64,000 nt of DNA from CAVQBP01 sp963782475 (GTDB lineage: Bacteria; Bacteroidota; Ignavibacteria; Ignavibacteriales; Ignavibacteriaceae), in NCBI GenBank assembly GCA_963782475.1, contig CAWAJW010000015.1, forward strand, positions 186,001-250,000, written 5' to 3'. The notes under the pieces are model-generated. The model was given only the letters and a program-made list of their open reading frames with translations, was not told where the DNA came from and did no database searches. Within the stretch, counting starts at the first letter, position 1. Each line of letters starts with the position of its first letter. Positions 47,057 through 56,516 of this stretch are shown here, one piece after another. The position numbers and the translations under genes were made by a program.

Positions 47057-47416
47057 CATCAATATTCTAAAAACGTTTTGAATGCGTTTTGAATACGTTA
47101 TAATTTAACTTGATCCACTATTATCAAGGTTATTCCCCTATTTCCCTTTAAAATGACGGTTTGAGGTGTATCAAAGATGTTTTGTAAGTTTATCTTGAAT
47201 TAAATAGGTTTGAAATAATTTTGTTATTACGTATTGGTCTTAATCGTAATCTTAATCTTAATCTTAATCGTGATCTTACTCTTAATCGTGTTAAAAATTG
47301 AGTATGATTAAGAATTTTTTGTCGTAATTTGAGTAATGAATTTAATTTTGCGGCTTTTTGCAATAAATTGTAATAAAGCGAGCATAAAGAAATTTGTTAA
47401 ATTACGGAGATCAAGT
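47057..47416. repeat. Intergenic region with hexamer repeats
   Basis: Nine imperfect copies of CTTAAT/CGTAAT/CGTGAT run from 47239 to 47292 (CTTAATCGTAATCTTAAT and so on). A second, two-copy direct repeat of CGTTTTGAATRCG lies near 47072-47096. No gene is visible. The hexamer array ends about 125 bases before the aldo-keto reductase start and could change length by slippage. Confidence 0.7.
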
Positions 47417-48427
47417 ATGAAAATGAGATTCCTTGGAAACAGCGGTATAAAAGTATCTGAGATTTGCTTTGGAGCAATGACATTCGGCGGTAAAGGGTAC
47501 TGGAAAACTATAGGTGAAGTAGAACAGAAGGAGGCGAATGAATTAATCGGTTTGGCATTGGATGGGGGTGTCAATTTTTTCGATACTGCAGATGTTTATT
47601 CTGAAGGTTTAGCAGAAACAATTTTAGGTAAGGCTCTCGGAAATAACCGTAAAAATATTATTCTTGCAACTAAAGTCAGAGGCAGAACAGGGAAAGGACC
47701 AAATGATGTCGGTCTATCGCGCTGGCATATAATTGAAAGCTGCAATGCAAGTTTAAAAAGATTGGGAACGGATTATATTGATCTTTATCAATTGCACAGT
47801 TTTGATCCTTATACACCTCAGGAAGAAACATTAAGAGCTCTGGATGATCTTGTAAGAGACGGAAAGGTGAGATATATCGGAGCTTCAAACCATACCGGCT
47901 GGCAGCTGATGAAAGCCCTGGCAATTTCCGAAAAGCAGAACCTTGAAAAGTTTATTACTCTTCAGGCATATTATTCACTTGTTGCCCGTGATCTTGAAAA
48001 TGAGCTTGTTCCTCTTTGCCTTGATCAGAATTTGGGAATATTACCCTGGAGCCCGCTCGCAGGAGGATTTTTAACAGGGAAATATAGAAGGGGAAAGGAA
48101 CGTCCGGGTAATGCAAGACGTTCTGATCCTGAAAATCAATTTCTTCAGTTTGATGAAGAGAAAGGATTTGATATTGTTGATGAACTTGAAAAGATTGCAA
48201 AAAACCATAATGCCACTATTCCGCAGGCTGCTCTTAATTATCTTCTCAGAAAACCGGGTGTCTCTTCAGTTATAATAGGAGCAAGAAATAAAAAACAGCT
48301 CTCGGATAATATAAAAACATCTGACTGGGAAATGACTCCCGAAGAAGTCGAAAAGCTTGACGATGCGGGTATACTTCCCAGAGCTTATCCTTACTGGATG
48401 CTTAATCGGCTCGTACAGGACAGATAG
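47417..48427 (+). CDS. Aldo/keto reductase (NADPH-dependent)
   Basis: The 336-residue (beta/alpha)8 protein has the catalytic Asp-Tyr pair in FFDTADVYSEG, Lys in ILATKV and His in LYQLHSFDP. The NADPH-binding LPWSPLAGGFLTGKY and GVSSVIIGARNKKQLSDN segments complete the fold. It resembles the YajO/Gfo-like AKR groups reducing aldehydes or ketones. ATG 47417 follows GGAGATC, and the upstream in-frame ATG at 47336 lies among repeats. It is followed by a short-chain dehydrogenase gene 55 bases downstream. Confidence 0.92.
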   Translation: MKMRFLGNSGIKVSEICFGAMTFGGKGYWKTIGEVEQKEANELIGLALDGGVNFFDTADVYSEGLAETILGKALGNNRKNIILATKVRGRTGKGPNDVGLSRWHIIESCNASLKRLGTDYIDLYQLHSFDPYTPQEETLRALDDLVRDGKVRYIGASNHTGWQLMKALAISEKQNLEKFITLQAYYSLVARDLENELVPLCLDQNLGILPWSPLAGGFLTGKYRRGKERPGNARRSDPENQFLQFDEEKGFDIVDELEKIAKNHNATIPQAALNYLLRKPGVSSVIIGARNKKQLSDNIKTSDWEMTPEEVEKLDDAGILPRAYPYWMLNRLVQDR

Positions 48428-48481
48428 CTAAAATCAAATATTTGCGGTATAATTATTCTTTTTCATAAATTAATTGAAATT

Positions 48482-49222
48482 ATGGAACCGAATGATGTAA
48501 AAGGTAAAAATGCTCTTGTCACTGGTGGAAGCCGCGGCATAGGGAAAGCAATAGCACTTGCTCTTGCTGAAGAAGGAATTAATGTGGCTGTTAATTTTCA
48601 TCGTCAGAAAGAAAAAGCAGGAGAAGTTTGCAGGCTGATTACTGAAAAAGGGGTAAAAGCGCTTCCGGTGCAGGCTGATATATCCCGGATTGAAGAAGTC
48701 AAAAAAATGATTTCTATAATTAATAAAGAATTGGGAAATATAAGCATACTTATAAATAATGCGGGCTTAGCAATTCGCAAGAAAATTGAAGAGACTACTG
48801 AAGATGATTTTGATAATACCATAAAAGTAAATCTAAAATCTAACTTCCTGGTAACACAGGAAGTTTTACCTTATATGCGAAAAAATAAATGGGGACGTAT
48901 TGTACTGATCTCGTCAACAGCTGCACAAATCGGTGGAGCAGTCGGTCTCCATTATGCAGCTTCTAAAGCCGGGCAAATCGGTTTGATGCATTTTTATGCC
49001 GCTAATTTGGGAAAAGAGGGGATTACAGCTAATGCAATTACTCCTGCATTAATTGAAACAGATATGCTTTATGAATTGGGAAATATAAAACCTGATTTAA
49101 TACCTGTCGGCCGGTTTGGAACTGCGGAAGAGATCGCAGATGCTGCCGTAATGCTCGTAAAAAATGGTTATATAAATAATCAGACGATTAACATTAATGG
49201 AGGCTTATATCCGTCGAGTTAA
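48482..49222 (+). CDS. Short-chain dehydrogenase/reductase (FabG-like)
   Basis: The 246-residue classical SDR has the cofactor motif TGGSRGIGKAIA, NNAG in LINNAGLAI, catalytic Ser in LISSTAAQI, and YAASKAGQI with Tyr and Lys. The C-terminal INGGLYPSS is typical of the family. Dimer-type residues and length fit FabG-like oxidoreductases, but the substrate may be any ketone. It lies 55 bases after the aldo-keto reductase and before a broken SDR gene, all on the same strand. Confidence 0.92.
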   Translation: MEPNDVKGKNALVTGGSRGIGKAIALALAEEGINVAVNFHRQKEKAGEVCRLITEKGVKALPVQADISRIEEVKKMISIINKELGNISILINNAGLAIRKKIEETTEDDFDNTIKVNLKSNFLVTQEVLPYMRKNKWGRIVLISSTAAQIGGAVGLHYAASKAGQIGLMHFYAANLGKEGITANAITPALIETDMLYELGNIKPDLIPVGRFGTAEEIADAAVMLVKNGYINNQTININGGLYPSS

Positions 49223-49283
49223 TAGTTCTTCAACATATATTTCGAAATCATAAATAATCCAAATAAAATATTCAGGACCTTTT

Positions 49284-50102
49284 ATGAAGCCTCTCGATCA
49301 GAAGATAATTTTGATTACCGGTTCGACAGACGGTATAGGAAAATTAACCGCTTTGCAGCTTGCAAAGCAGAAAGCTCATGTAATTGTTCACGGCAGGGAT
49401 AAGGAGAAGCTGAAAAAAGTTGTTGAGGAACTAAAAAGAGAATCGGGATGATCAAAGTATTGCCGGCTTTACAGCAGATTTTTCATCTTTAAACGAAGTA
49501 CGGAAGTTTGCTGAAGATATTAAAAAGGAATACTCGGGCGATCGATGTTTTAATAAATAATGCAGGGGTTGGATTTGCCGATAAAGGAAAAAGTCAGGAT
49601 GGATATGAACTAAGATTTGCAGTTAACTATCTCGCACCTTTTTTATTAACTCAATCGTTAATTCCACTATTAAAAAATGCATCAGCTTCCAGAATTGTAA
49701 ATGTAAGTTCGGCAGGACAGCATGCAGTTAACTTTAATGATATAATGCTGGAAAAGAATTTTGATCCTGTACAGGCTTACTGCCGGAGCAAGCTTAGCAT
49801 TAATAATGTTTACAATTGATTTAGCGGACAAATTGAAGGATGAAAAAATAACAGTAAATAGTTTACATCCGGGTACGTATTTAAATACAAATATGGTTCG
49901 CAATTCTAACATTACTCCTTGGGGCGAACCTGAGAGCGGTGCGGATGCTGAAGTATTTCTGGCATTATCTCCTAAGTTAAATGACGTGACAGGAAAATAT
50001 TTCAATGTTAAAACCGAGGCAAAAGCAGATTCACAGGCATATGATAAACAGGCAAGGAAACGTTTGTGGGATTTAAGTATTGAGTTAACAAAGTTGAAAT
50101 AA
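49284..50102 (+). pseudogene. Short-chain dehydrogenase with several frameshifts
   Basis: Four pieces give one classical SDR. From ATG 49284, ILITGSTDGIGKLTALQLAK runs to a stop at 49451. A second frame reads AGFTADFSSLNEVRKFAEDI. A third begins near 49545 with DVLINNAGVGFADKG and runs through IVNVSSAGQH to AYCRSKLS. The last starts near 49795 with ALIMFTIDLADKLK, then VNSLHPGTYLNTNMV. The catalytic Ser-Tyr-Lys set is split. It resembles retinol-dehydrogenase-like SDRs and stands next to two intact reductases. Three separate indels in 820 bases make simple sequencing error less likely than decay. Confidence 0.85.
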
Positions 50103-50140
50103 ACATGGTGGAATTGCAGAAGTGTAATAATTTAATTTTA

Positions 50141-50214
50141 AGCCGCTAATTAATACAAAGTTCACAAGTTAAGATTATAAATATTTTCGTGAAAATTAGC
50201 GCTGATTAGCGGCT
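50141..50214. repeat. Inverted repeat between convergent genes
   Basis: AGCCGCTAAT at 50141 is repeated in inverse orientation as ATTAGCGGCT at 50205 around a 54-base AT-rich loop. It may act as a two-way terminator or be a copy of a short palindromic repeat family. Confidence 0.45.
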
Positions 50215-50246
50215 AATAATAGCTATAATATAGTTTAAAAATAAAA

Positions 50247-52472
50247 TTACATTTCATCGATTATCTTATTGAAAGTTGAGCTTGGGCGCATTACCGCTAG
50301 AGTTTTCTTTTCATCGGGTAAATAATAGCCTCCGAGATCTACAGGTTTTCCCTGTACCGAAATCAAATCATTAACAATTGTCTCTTCATTGGCTTTCAGC
50401 TCTTTATAAATTTTTGAGAAGCGTTCTTTCATTTCTGCATCCTCATCCTGTTCCGCTAAAGCCTGTGCCCAATATAAAGTGAGATAAAAAGAACTTCCCC
50501 TGTTATCTATTTCACCTGCTTTACGGGATGGGAAACGTCCGTTTTCCAGGTATTTGCCGATTGCCGTATCGAGCGTTTCTGCCAAAATCTTTGCTTTGGT
50601 ATTACCCGATTTTTCTGCTATCATCTCAAATGAAGGAACGAGAGCACAGTATTCTCCGAGAGAATCCCATCTCAAATGGTTTTCTTTAAGGAGCTGCTGA
50701 ACATGTTTGGGAGCTGATCCTCCGGCACCCGTTTCAAATAATCCGCCCCCTTTTAACAGCGGAACTATGGAAAGCATCCTGGCACTTGTGCCTAGTTCAA
50801 GTATAGGAAATAAATCTGTCAGATAATCACGAAGTACATTCCCGGTAACTGAAATTGTATCCAATCCTTTTCTGGTTCTTTCTAATGTATATTTCATTGC
50901 CTCAACAGGTTCAAGAATTTTTATTTCTAATCCTTTAGTATCATTTTCAGGCAGGTACTTATTTACTTTTGCTATAATTTCTCTATCATGAGCCCTGTTT
51001 TTGTCCAGCCAGAAGATTGCAGGAGTAGAAGAAGCTCTTGCCCTGTTTACTGCAAGCTTAATCCAATCTCTAACAGGTTCATCTTTAGCCTGGCACATTC
51101 TGAAAATATCACCGGTCTCAACCTGCTGCTCTAATAGAGTTTTTCCCGCTGAGTTTACTACCCGGATGATGCCCTCACCTTTAGCTTCGAAAGTCTTATC
51201 GTGTGAACCGTATTCTTCGGCCTTCTTTGCCATTAATCCCACATTGGAAACTGCTCCCATCGTTGAAGGATCAAATTGTCCTTTTGCTTTTGCGTCTTCA
51301 ATAATTTCACCATATATTGTAGCATAACAGCGATCCGGGATCATTGCGATGCAATCCTGGAGCTCATCCTTCAGGTTCCACATTTTTCCGCCGTCCCGAA
51401 CTACATTAGGCATCGATGCATCGACAATTATATCATTAGGAACATGAAGATTTGTTTTCCCGGTTCTCGAATCTACAATTGCAAGCTGCGGCCGGTATTC
51501 ATAAACTTTATTAATATCAGCTTCAATTTCCCTTCTTTTCTCATCGGGAAGCTTCTTTAATTTTTCAAGAATATCCATAAGACCATAATTAACATTGGCA
51601 CCGATTTCTTTAAGAACACCGGCGTGTTTTTCAAGCGCATCTTTGTAATAAACCGAAACCGCGTGACCGAACATTATAGGGTCGGAGATTTTCATCATCG
51701 TTGCTTTAAGATGGAGCGAAAGAAGTATATTATCTTTTTTTGCTTCTTTAATTTGTTCCGCATAGAATTTTCTTAACTCTTTAACATTCATTACCGCAGT
51801 ATCAATTATTTCACCTTTAAGGAGTTTAAGATTTTCTTTTAATGTCGTCGCATTTCCATTCTTGTCAACGTACTCTATTTTGACTGTATCCTCTTTATCA
51901 AGTGTAAGGGATTTCTCAGTTCCGTAAAAATCTTTTTGATTCATATGAGCTACAAAGGTTTTTGAGCCGGATTCAGGCCATGGTTTCATCATCTTATGCG
52001 GATTTTTTTTTGCGAATTTTTTTACTGAAGATGCTGCACGTCTGTCCGAATTACCTTCTCTTATTACCGGGTTGACAGCAGAACCCAGCACTTTTGCAAA
52101 TCTTCCTTTTAGTGCAGCTTCTTCTTCATTTTCCGGTTCATCGGGATAATCGGGAATTTTATAGCCTTTTTCCTGCAATTCTTTTATTGCAGCATGAAGC
52201 TGCGGTATAGACGCACTGATATTCGGCAGCTTAATGATATTTGCTTCTGGTGTTTGTGTCAGCTCACCGAGTTCGGTTAAATAGTCGGGAATTTTTTGCT
52301 CTTCGGTTAAATCATCCGGGAAATTTGCAATTATTCTTCCAGCGAGCGAGATATCTTTTGTCTCAATTTCAATCCCTGTATTTTTTGTAAAGGATTTTAT
52401 GACAGGAAGTAAACAATAAGATGCTAATGCCGGGGCTTCGTCAATTTTGGTCCATGTGATTTTTGTTTCCAT
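50247..52472 (-). CDS. icd: NADP-dependent isocitrate dehydrogenase, monomeric type
   Basis: The 741-residue protein matches monomeric IDH-II, which oxidises isocitrate to 2-oxoglutarate with NADP. Typical segments are GNSDRRAASSVKKFAKKNPH, MKPWPESGSKTFVAHM, and DIIVDASMPNVVRDGGKMWN. Others are GAGGSAPKHVQQL and the C-terminal VDLGGYYLPDEKKTLAVMRP. Length and motif order are complete. The gene is monocistronic on the minus strand. Use of the monomeric isoform fits the proposed phylum and points to an oxidative TCA branch producing NADPH. Confidence 0.95.
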   Translation of the reverse strand: METKITWTKIDEAPALASYCLLPVIKSFTKNTGIEIETKDISLAGRIIANFPDDLTEEQKIPDYLTELGELTQTPEANIIKLPNISASIPQLHAAIKELQEKGYKIPDYPDEPENEEEAALKGRFAKVLGSAVNPVIREGNSDRRAASSVKKFAKKNPHKMMKPWPESGSKTFVAHMNQKDFYGTEKSLTLDKEDTVKIEYVDKNGNATTLKENLKLLKGEIIDTAVMNVKELRKFYAEQIKEAKKDNILLSLHLKATMMKISDPIMFGHAVSVYYKDALEKHAGVLKEIGANVNYGLMDILEKLKKLPDEKRREIEADINKVYEYRPQLAIVDSRTGKTNLHVPNDIIVDASMPNVVRDGGKMWNLKDELQDCIAMIPDRCYATIYGEIIEDAKAKGQFDPSTMGAVSNVGLMAKKAEEYGSHDKTFEAKGEGIIRVVNSAGKTLLEQQVETGDIFRMCQAKDEPVRDWIKLAVNRARASSTPAIFWLDKNRAHDREIIAKVNKYLPENDTKGLEIKILEPVEAMKYTLERTRKGLDTISVTGNVLRDYLTDLFPILELGTSARMLSIVPLLKGGGLFETGAGGSAPKHVQQLLKENHLRWDSLGEYCALVPSFEMIAEKSGNTKAKILAETLDTAIGKYLENGRFPSRKAGEIDNRGSSFYLTLYWAQALAEQDEDAEMKERFSKIYKELKANEETIVNDLISVQGKPVDLGGYYLPDEKKTLAVMRPSSTFNKIIDEM

Positions 52473-52631
52473 AAAATTTTTCCGCTTAATTATTCTGTAA
52501 CTAGGTTGTAAATTTATTAAATAATTTTAAAGATACTGAATCTTTAATAATTATTAAAGAATCTGGCGGGAGAGATATTTGATGTACATAATCAGAAATT
52601 ATTATCCATTGTAACTAATGACTTCTTCTCG

Positions 52632-54404
52632 TCAGCTCGCTCTCTTTCCTTCCATAAGCATATTAACCGCATCATCAAGAGAACCGGCTCTTATAACTTC
52701 ACCTGAGTTAACAAAGAAAATTTCATCTGCATTTTCTATTGTATTCAGCCTGTGAGCAATGATTACTTTTGTACTTGTTCCCGGTAATTTTTGTAAGATA
52801 TTTTCCAGGAGCTGTTCTGTAACAGTATCAATATTAGCAGTAGCCTCATCCAGAATAAGCAGCTCCGGTTTTCTAAGAATAGTTCTCACAAAAGCTATCA
52901 GCTGCTGCTGGCCTAAGCTTATTCCGTGTCCTGAAGTCTGAACTTTTGTATCCAGACCGGATTCGAATCTTTCAATTAAACTATCCAGCCCTGCTTCTGC
53001 TAAAACCTCCATAAATTTTTCATTAGAATAATCTTTATAAATGCTGTTGCCATAGATGATATTATCCTTTATTGTTCCGGTAAATAAAAAAGGTTCCTGG
53101 AGAATAAAACCGATTTTTCTTGTTCTCTCTTCAGAGGTATAGCATCGGATATCTTTCCCGTCGAGATATACTGTTCCTTTAGTAGGATCATATAACCTGG
53201 CAATTAAAGAAGCAGTAGTTGTTTTACCGCCGCCTGTTGGTCCTACAAAAGCATATGTTTTTCCTTTATTAAGTTCAAAATTAATTTTGTGCAGAACCTC
53301 GTAGCTATTCGGATAGGAAAAAGAAACTTCCTTAAAAGAAATTACAGATGATGAATCGTCTATTTTTTTATCCTCATCAAAAGGGATAACCGGAAGATTA
53401 TTTTCTAAATTTAATATAACTGAAATTCTATCCCACCCGGCAAGTGCAACTTGAAAATTTGCCCATAAAGCAGCCAGCTGTCTAAGCGGATTATAAAAGC
53501 TTGTTATGTAAGCCAGGAAGCTGATTAAAAGTCCTATTGTAAAATCTCCGGTAGAAATCAGGTAGATTCCAAAAACAAGAACGATCATCTGCCCGATATT
53601 TGAGAAGAATCCATACACGGGCATTAAGAGATTATTTGCCAGCCCGGCTGATACTGCATTTGTATAATTTTCACTATTGGACTGGTTAAATTTCTCCCTA
53701 AAGTAATCCCTTCTATTAAAGGCAACAACCACTTTGAAATTATTTAAGCTTTCCTGAACCGCTGAACTTAAATACCCTACACTTTTCAAGCTGATATCGT
53801 TTTTCCGTTTAACCCAGGGTGAAATAAAGTGAGTGAAAAGCCAGATAACCAAAGCAGGGGAAAGAGCTGCTGCACCAAGAGGGAGGTTAATGGATAATAA
53901 AAATATACCGGAACCGATCATGATTAGAATAAATCTTAAGAATTGCATTAGAGATTGAGAAAAGAACTGATTTACCTTATCTGTATCATTATTTATCCTT
54001 GATATTAAATCACCTGCTTTATTCTGATTAAAGAAATCAACAGGCAGTTCCTGAAGCTTGCTAAATAACGAATTGCGCAAAGTGAAAAGCATATTTTGTC
54101 CGACTGTTCCCATAAGTTTGGTTTGTATATATCCTGCAGCAAATGAAATAATATACATTACCAGCAATAAGACGCTGAAAACCAGAACGCCATGGAATTG
54201 TTTAGTGCGAATATAATTATCTACCGTATGCCCGATTATTATAGGACTTAAAAGATTCAGCACAGCGGTAATAATCATAGCAGTAAAAGCCATTACAAGG
54301 ATTTTTTTCTCTTCTACGACATTACCCAGCAATTTTTTTACTGCGGTCCAGGTAGATTTCTTCCTCTCCTTATCTTTATATATTAAATTAAGATTGTAAT
54401 TCAT
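52632..54404 (-). CDS. ABC exporter half, canonical Walker B, altered signature
   Basis: A six-helix transmembrane domain precedes a nucleotide-binding domain with Walker A GPTGGGKTT, signature region ISLGQQQLIAF, Walker B LLILDEATANID and H-loop AHRLNTI. The signature deviates from LSGGQ, while Walker B Glu and the H-loop His are intact. That is the pattern of the canonical half of a heterodimeric multidrug-type exporter (TM287/288-like). Its start is ATG 54404, which overlaps the end of the partner gene by 17 bases. The transported substrate is unknown; lipids or drugs are common for the family. Confidence 0.92.
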   Translation of the reverse strand: MNYNLNLIYKDKERKKSTWTAVKKLLGNVVEEKKILVMAFTAMIITAVLNLLSPIIIGHTVDNYIRTKQFHGVLVFSVLLLVMYIISFAAGYIQTKLMGTVGQNMLFTLRNSLFSKLQELPVDFFNQNKAGDLISRINNDTDKVNQFFSQSLMQFLRFILIMIGSGIFLLSINLPLGAAALSPALVIWLFTHFISPWVKRKNDISLKSVGYLSSAVQESLNNFKVVVAFNRRDYFREKFNQSNSENYTNAVSAGLANNLLMPVYGFFSNIGQMIVLVFGIYLISTGDFTIGLLISFLAYITSFYNPLRQLAALWANFQVALAGWDRISVILNLENNLPVIPFDEDKKIDDSSSVISFKEVSFSYPNSYEVLHKINFELNKGKTYAFVGPTGGGKTTTASLIARLYDPTKGTVYLDGKDIRCYTSEERTRKIGFILQEPFLFTGTIKDNIIYGNSIYKDYSNEKFMEVLAEAGLDSLIERFESGLDTKVQTSGHGISLGQQQLIAFVRTILRKPELLILDEATANIDTVTEQLLENILQKLPGTSTKVIIAHRLNTIENADEIFFVNSGEVIRAGSLDDAVNMLMEGKRAS

Positions 54405-56142
54405 AATGGCTTGTACTTCGCTGTGAGTTGTATATTTGGATATATTCAGGGCAATTTGCCAGGAGTTCATCGTGCTTTCCGGCAGCTATTATTTCCCCCT
54501 CCATAAGCAGTATAATCTGATCATAATTTTCGACAGGTGAAATTTTTTGTGTAATGGAAATTAAGGTTATCCCTTTATAGCTGTTCATTACGTTGGATAA
54601 TATTTTCTGTTCGGTCTGATAGTCGACCCTGGCGGTAAAATCATCGAGCAATAAAATCTTCGGATTTAAAGCGAGTGCGCGGGCAAGCATAATCCGCTGC
54701 TTCTGGCCGCCGGAAAGGCTTGTTCCTCGTTCCGATACAATTGTGTCAAGCTTTCCCGGAAGAGAATCAATAAAATCTTTTAGTTCTGCAGTTTCAATGG
54801 CTTTTGCTAAAGACTCATCTGTAACACTATTATTAAAGGCTATATTTTCCCTCAGACTCAGATTGAATAATATGCTGTCCTGGAAAACAATTCCAATCTG
54901 TTTATGAAAAGATTCTTTTTTATAATCTTCAATATTCTTTCCGTCAACTTTAATTAGTCCGGAATTCGGTTTGCTTAAACCTGTTAACAGATAAAGAAGC
55001 TGGGTTTTGCCTGCTGCAGTCGGTCCTATAATTGCAGTTCGGGTGCTTCCATTAATTGTAAAGGAAACATTTTTCAGAACGGGCTTGCCGTTATATATAA
55101 CATTAATATTATTCAGCTCTATATTTCCTATTAATGTATCAGTAATGGTTCCGGTTTCAGTTTTATCGGGAGCTTTCAATACACTTTCGATTCTTTGATA
55201 AGAAACAGAGGCAGTGGCAATTACATTGCTCATAAATCCTATAACAATAATAGGGAAAATAAGGATAGTGATATAGCTGTTGAACGCGGCGAAGTTACCC
55301 AAAGACATACTTCCGATTATTACATAATGTCCGCCTAAAGCCAGTACCGAAAGGGTCGCAAGGTTTGCAACTAAAGTTATTACAGGGATTAATGTGGCAA
55401 ATAATTTTACAATGGATATGCCTATATCTTTTGCCTCGGTACTTGCATCCAGAAATTTTTGATACTCTGCCTGCTGTGAATTTATCACACGAATTATTGC
55501 AGCTCCAAGTATACTTTCATTAATAACTTTGTTTAGCCAGTCAATTACTTCCCGGCCTTTTTTGAACAGCGCTCTTACTCTTTTCAATACAATAAAAAAA
55601 GCACCGCCAATTAAAGGAATAATTGCAATGACTGTAAGAGCCAGCTCCCAGTTAATAGTTAATAATAATATAACTGTTCCAATTATGATGAACAGAGATG
55701 AGACTATTGATGACACCGCCTGGGAGACAAATGTTTTTACCGAATCTACATCGGAAGTTAGATTTGTTAATAATTTAGAAGGATTGGCTTCCTGTATAAA
55801 TGAATATCCCTGCCGGGATATTTTATCCGAAAGTTTCTCCCTTAAATCTTTTGCAACCCGTTCAGATGTATAAGTCTGAAGAATACTCTGCAGATAAGCA
55901 AAAATGAATATTACGAGGGAAGCGGCGAAAAATTCAATTGCTATTGTTTTAAAATTGTAGTTACCTCCTGTGTAAGAATCAATCCCGTGTGAAATAATTT
56001 TCGGGATAATAAGATTAATACCGTTGCCGATAAGTACAAAAAAGATTAGCAGTATAATCATTTTCATATATGGCTTAAGTAAGGAAGTAAGTTTTGGCTT
56101 TGCAGGTTTTCCCTCAGACTTCTGTTTCTCTCTTCTTCTCAT
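54388..56142 (-). CDS. ABC exporter half with degenerate ATPase site
   Basis: The partner half has six transmembrane helices, Walker A GPTAAGKTQ and a perfect LSGGQ. Walker B, however, reads LLLDDFTARVD with Asp in place of the catalytic Glu, and the H-loop reads SITQKIS with Gln in place of His. This is the non-hydrolysing site arrangement known for heterodimeric exporters, where the site pairs with the altered signature of the other half. ATG 56142 is chosen over the in-frame TTG 56178. The two genes form an operon and certainly work as one transporter in the inner membrane. Confidence 0.92.
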   Translation of the reverse strand: MRRREKQKSEGKPAKPKLTSLLKPYMKMIILLIFFVLIGNGINLIIPKIISHGIDSYTGGNYNFKTIAIEFFAASLVIFIFAYLQSILQTYTSERVAKDLREKLSDKISRQGYSFIQEANPSKLLTNLTSDVDSVKTFVSQAVSSIVSSLFIIIGTVILLLTINWELALTVIAIIPLIGGAFFIVLKRVRALFKKGREVIDWLNKVINESILGAAIIRVINSQQAEYQKFLDASTEAKDIGISIVKLFATLIPVITLVANLATLSVLALGGHYVIIGSMSLGNFAAFNSYITILIFPIIVIGFMSNVIATASVSYQRIESVLKAPDKTETGTITDTLIGNIELNNINVIYNGKPVLKNVSFTINGSTRTAIIGPTAAGKTQLLYLLTGLSKPNSGLIKVDGKNIEDYKKESFHKQIGIVFQDSILFNLSLRENIAFNNSVTDESLAKAIETAELKDFIDSLPGKLDTIVSERGTSLSGGQKQRIMLARALALNPKILLLDDFTARVDYQTEQKILSNVMNSYKGITLISITQKISPVENYDQIILLMEGEIIAAGKHDELLANCPEYIQIYNSQRSTSHYELQS

Positions 56143-56443
56143 GTCTCGCTGTTTAATTTGAATGGCAAAAGTAATCAAATATTTTTTAATGTTTAAGAAA
56201 AATCGGTGAACTGCATCAAATTGGAGGAAATTCCCGGGATTTTGGCAGCACTAACCCTTATATACTTTTATAGACGATCAAATAGTCAAAATATTTTAAT
56301 AATCAGGTCTCCATTTTAGAATAATATTTTCTGCATATTAAAAATATTACTTTTTCCAATTGTTATTAAATTCGCATTCATGCTTTCTAAAGGTTTTTTT
56401 CTTAAATTTCGCATAGAATAATAATAATGATTACCTGTTTAAT

Positions 56444-56461
56444 TCTTCTTCTAGAAGAAGA
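56444..56461. promoter_or_regulatory. Perfect 18-bp palindrome upstream of the GH9 gene
   Basis: TCTTCTTCTAGAAGAAGA lies 55 bases before the GH9 start codon, between the divergent ABC and GH9 genes. A perfect palindrome without a loop suits a dimeric repressor or activator site more than an RNA hairpin. The rest of the 56179-56516 gap shows nothing else. Confidence 0.45.
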
Positions 56462-56516
56462 TCAGAAAATAAGATTATAATTATTTTTAGATTTAATTCT
56501 GTAATATGAGGTTATT

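Noticed and set aside
47239..47292. CRISPR array
   Set aside because: Units are six bases without spacers.
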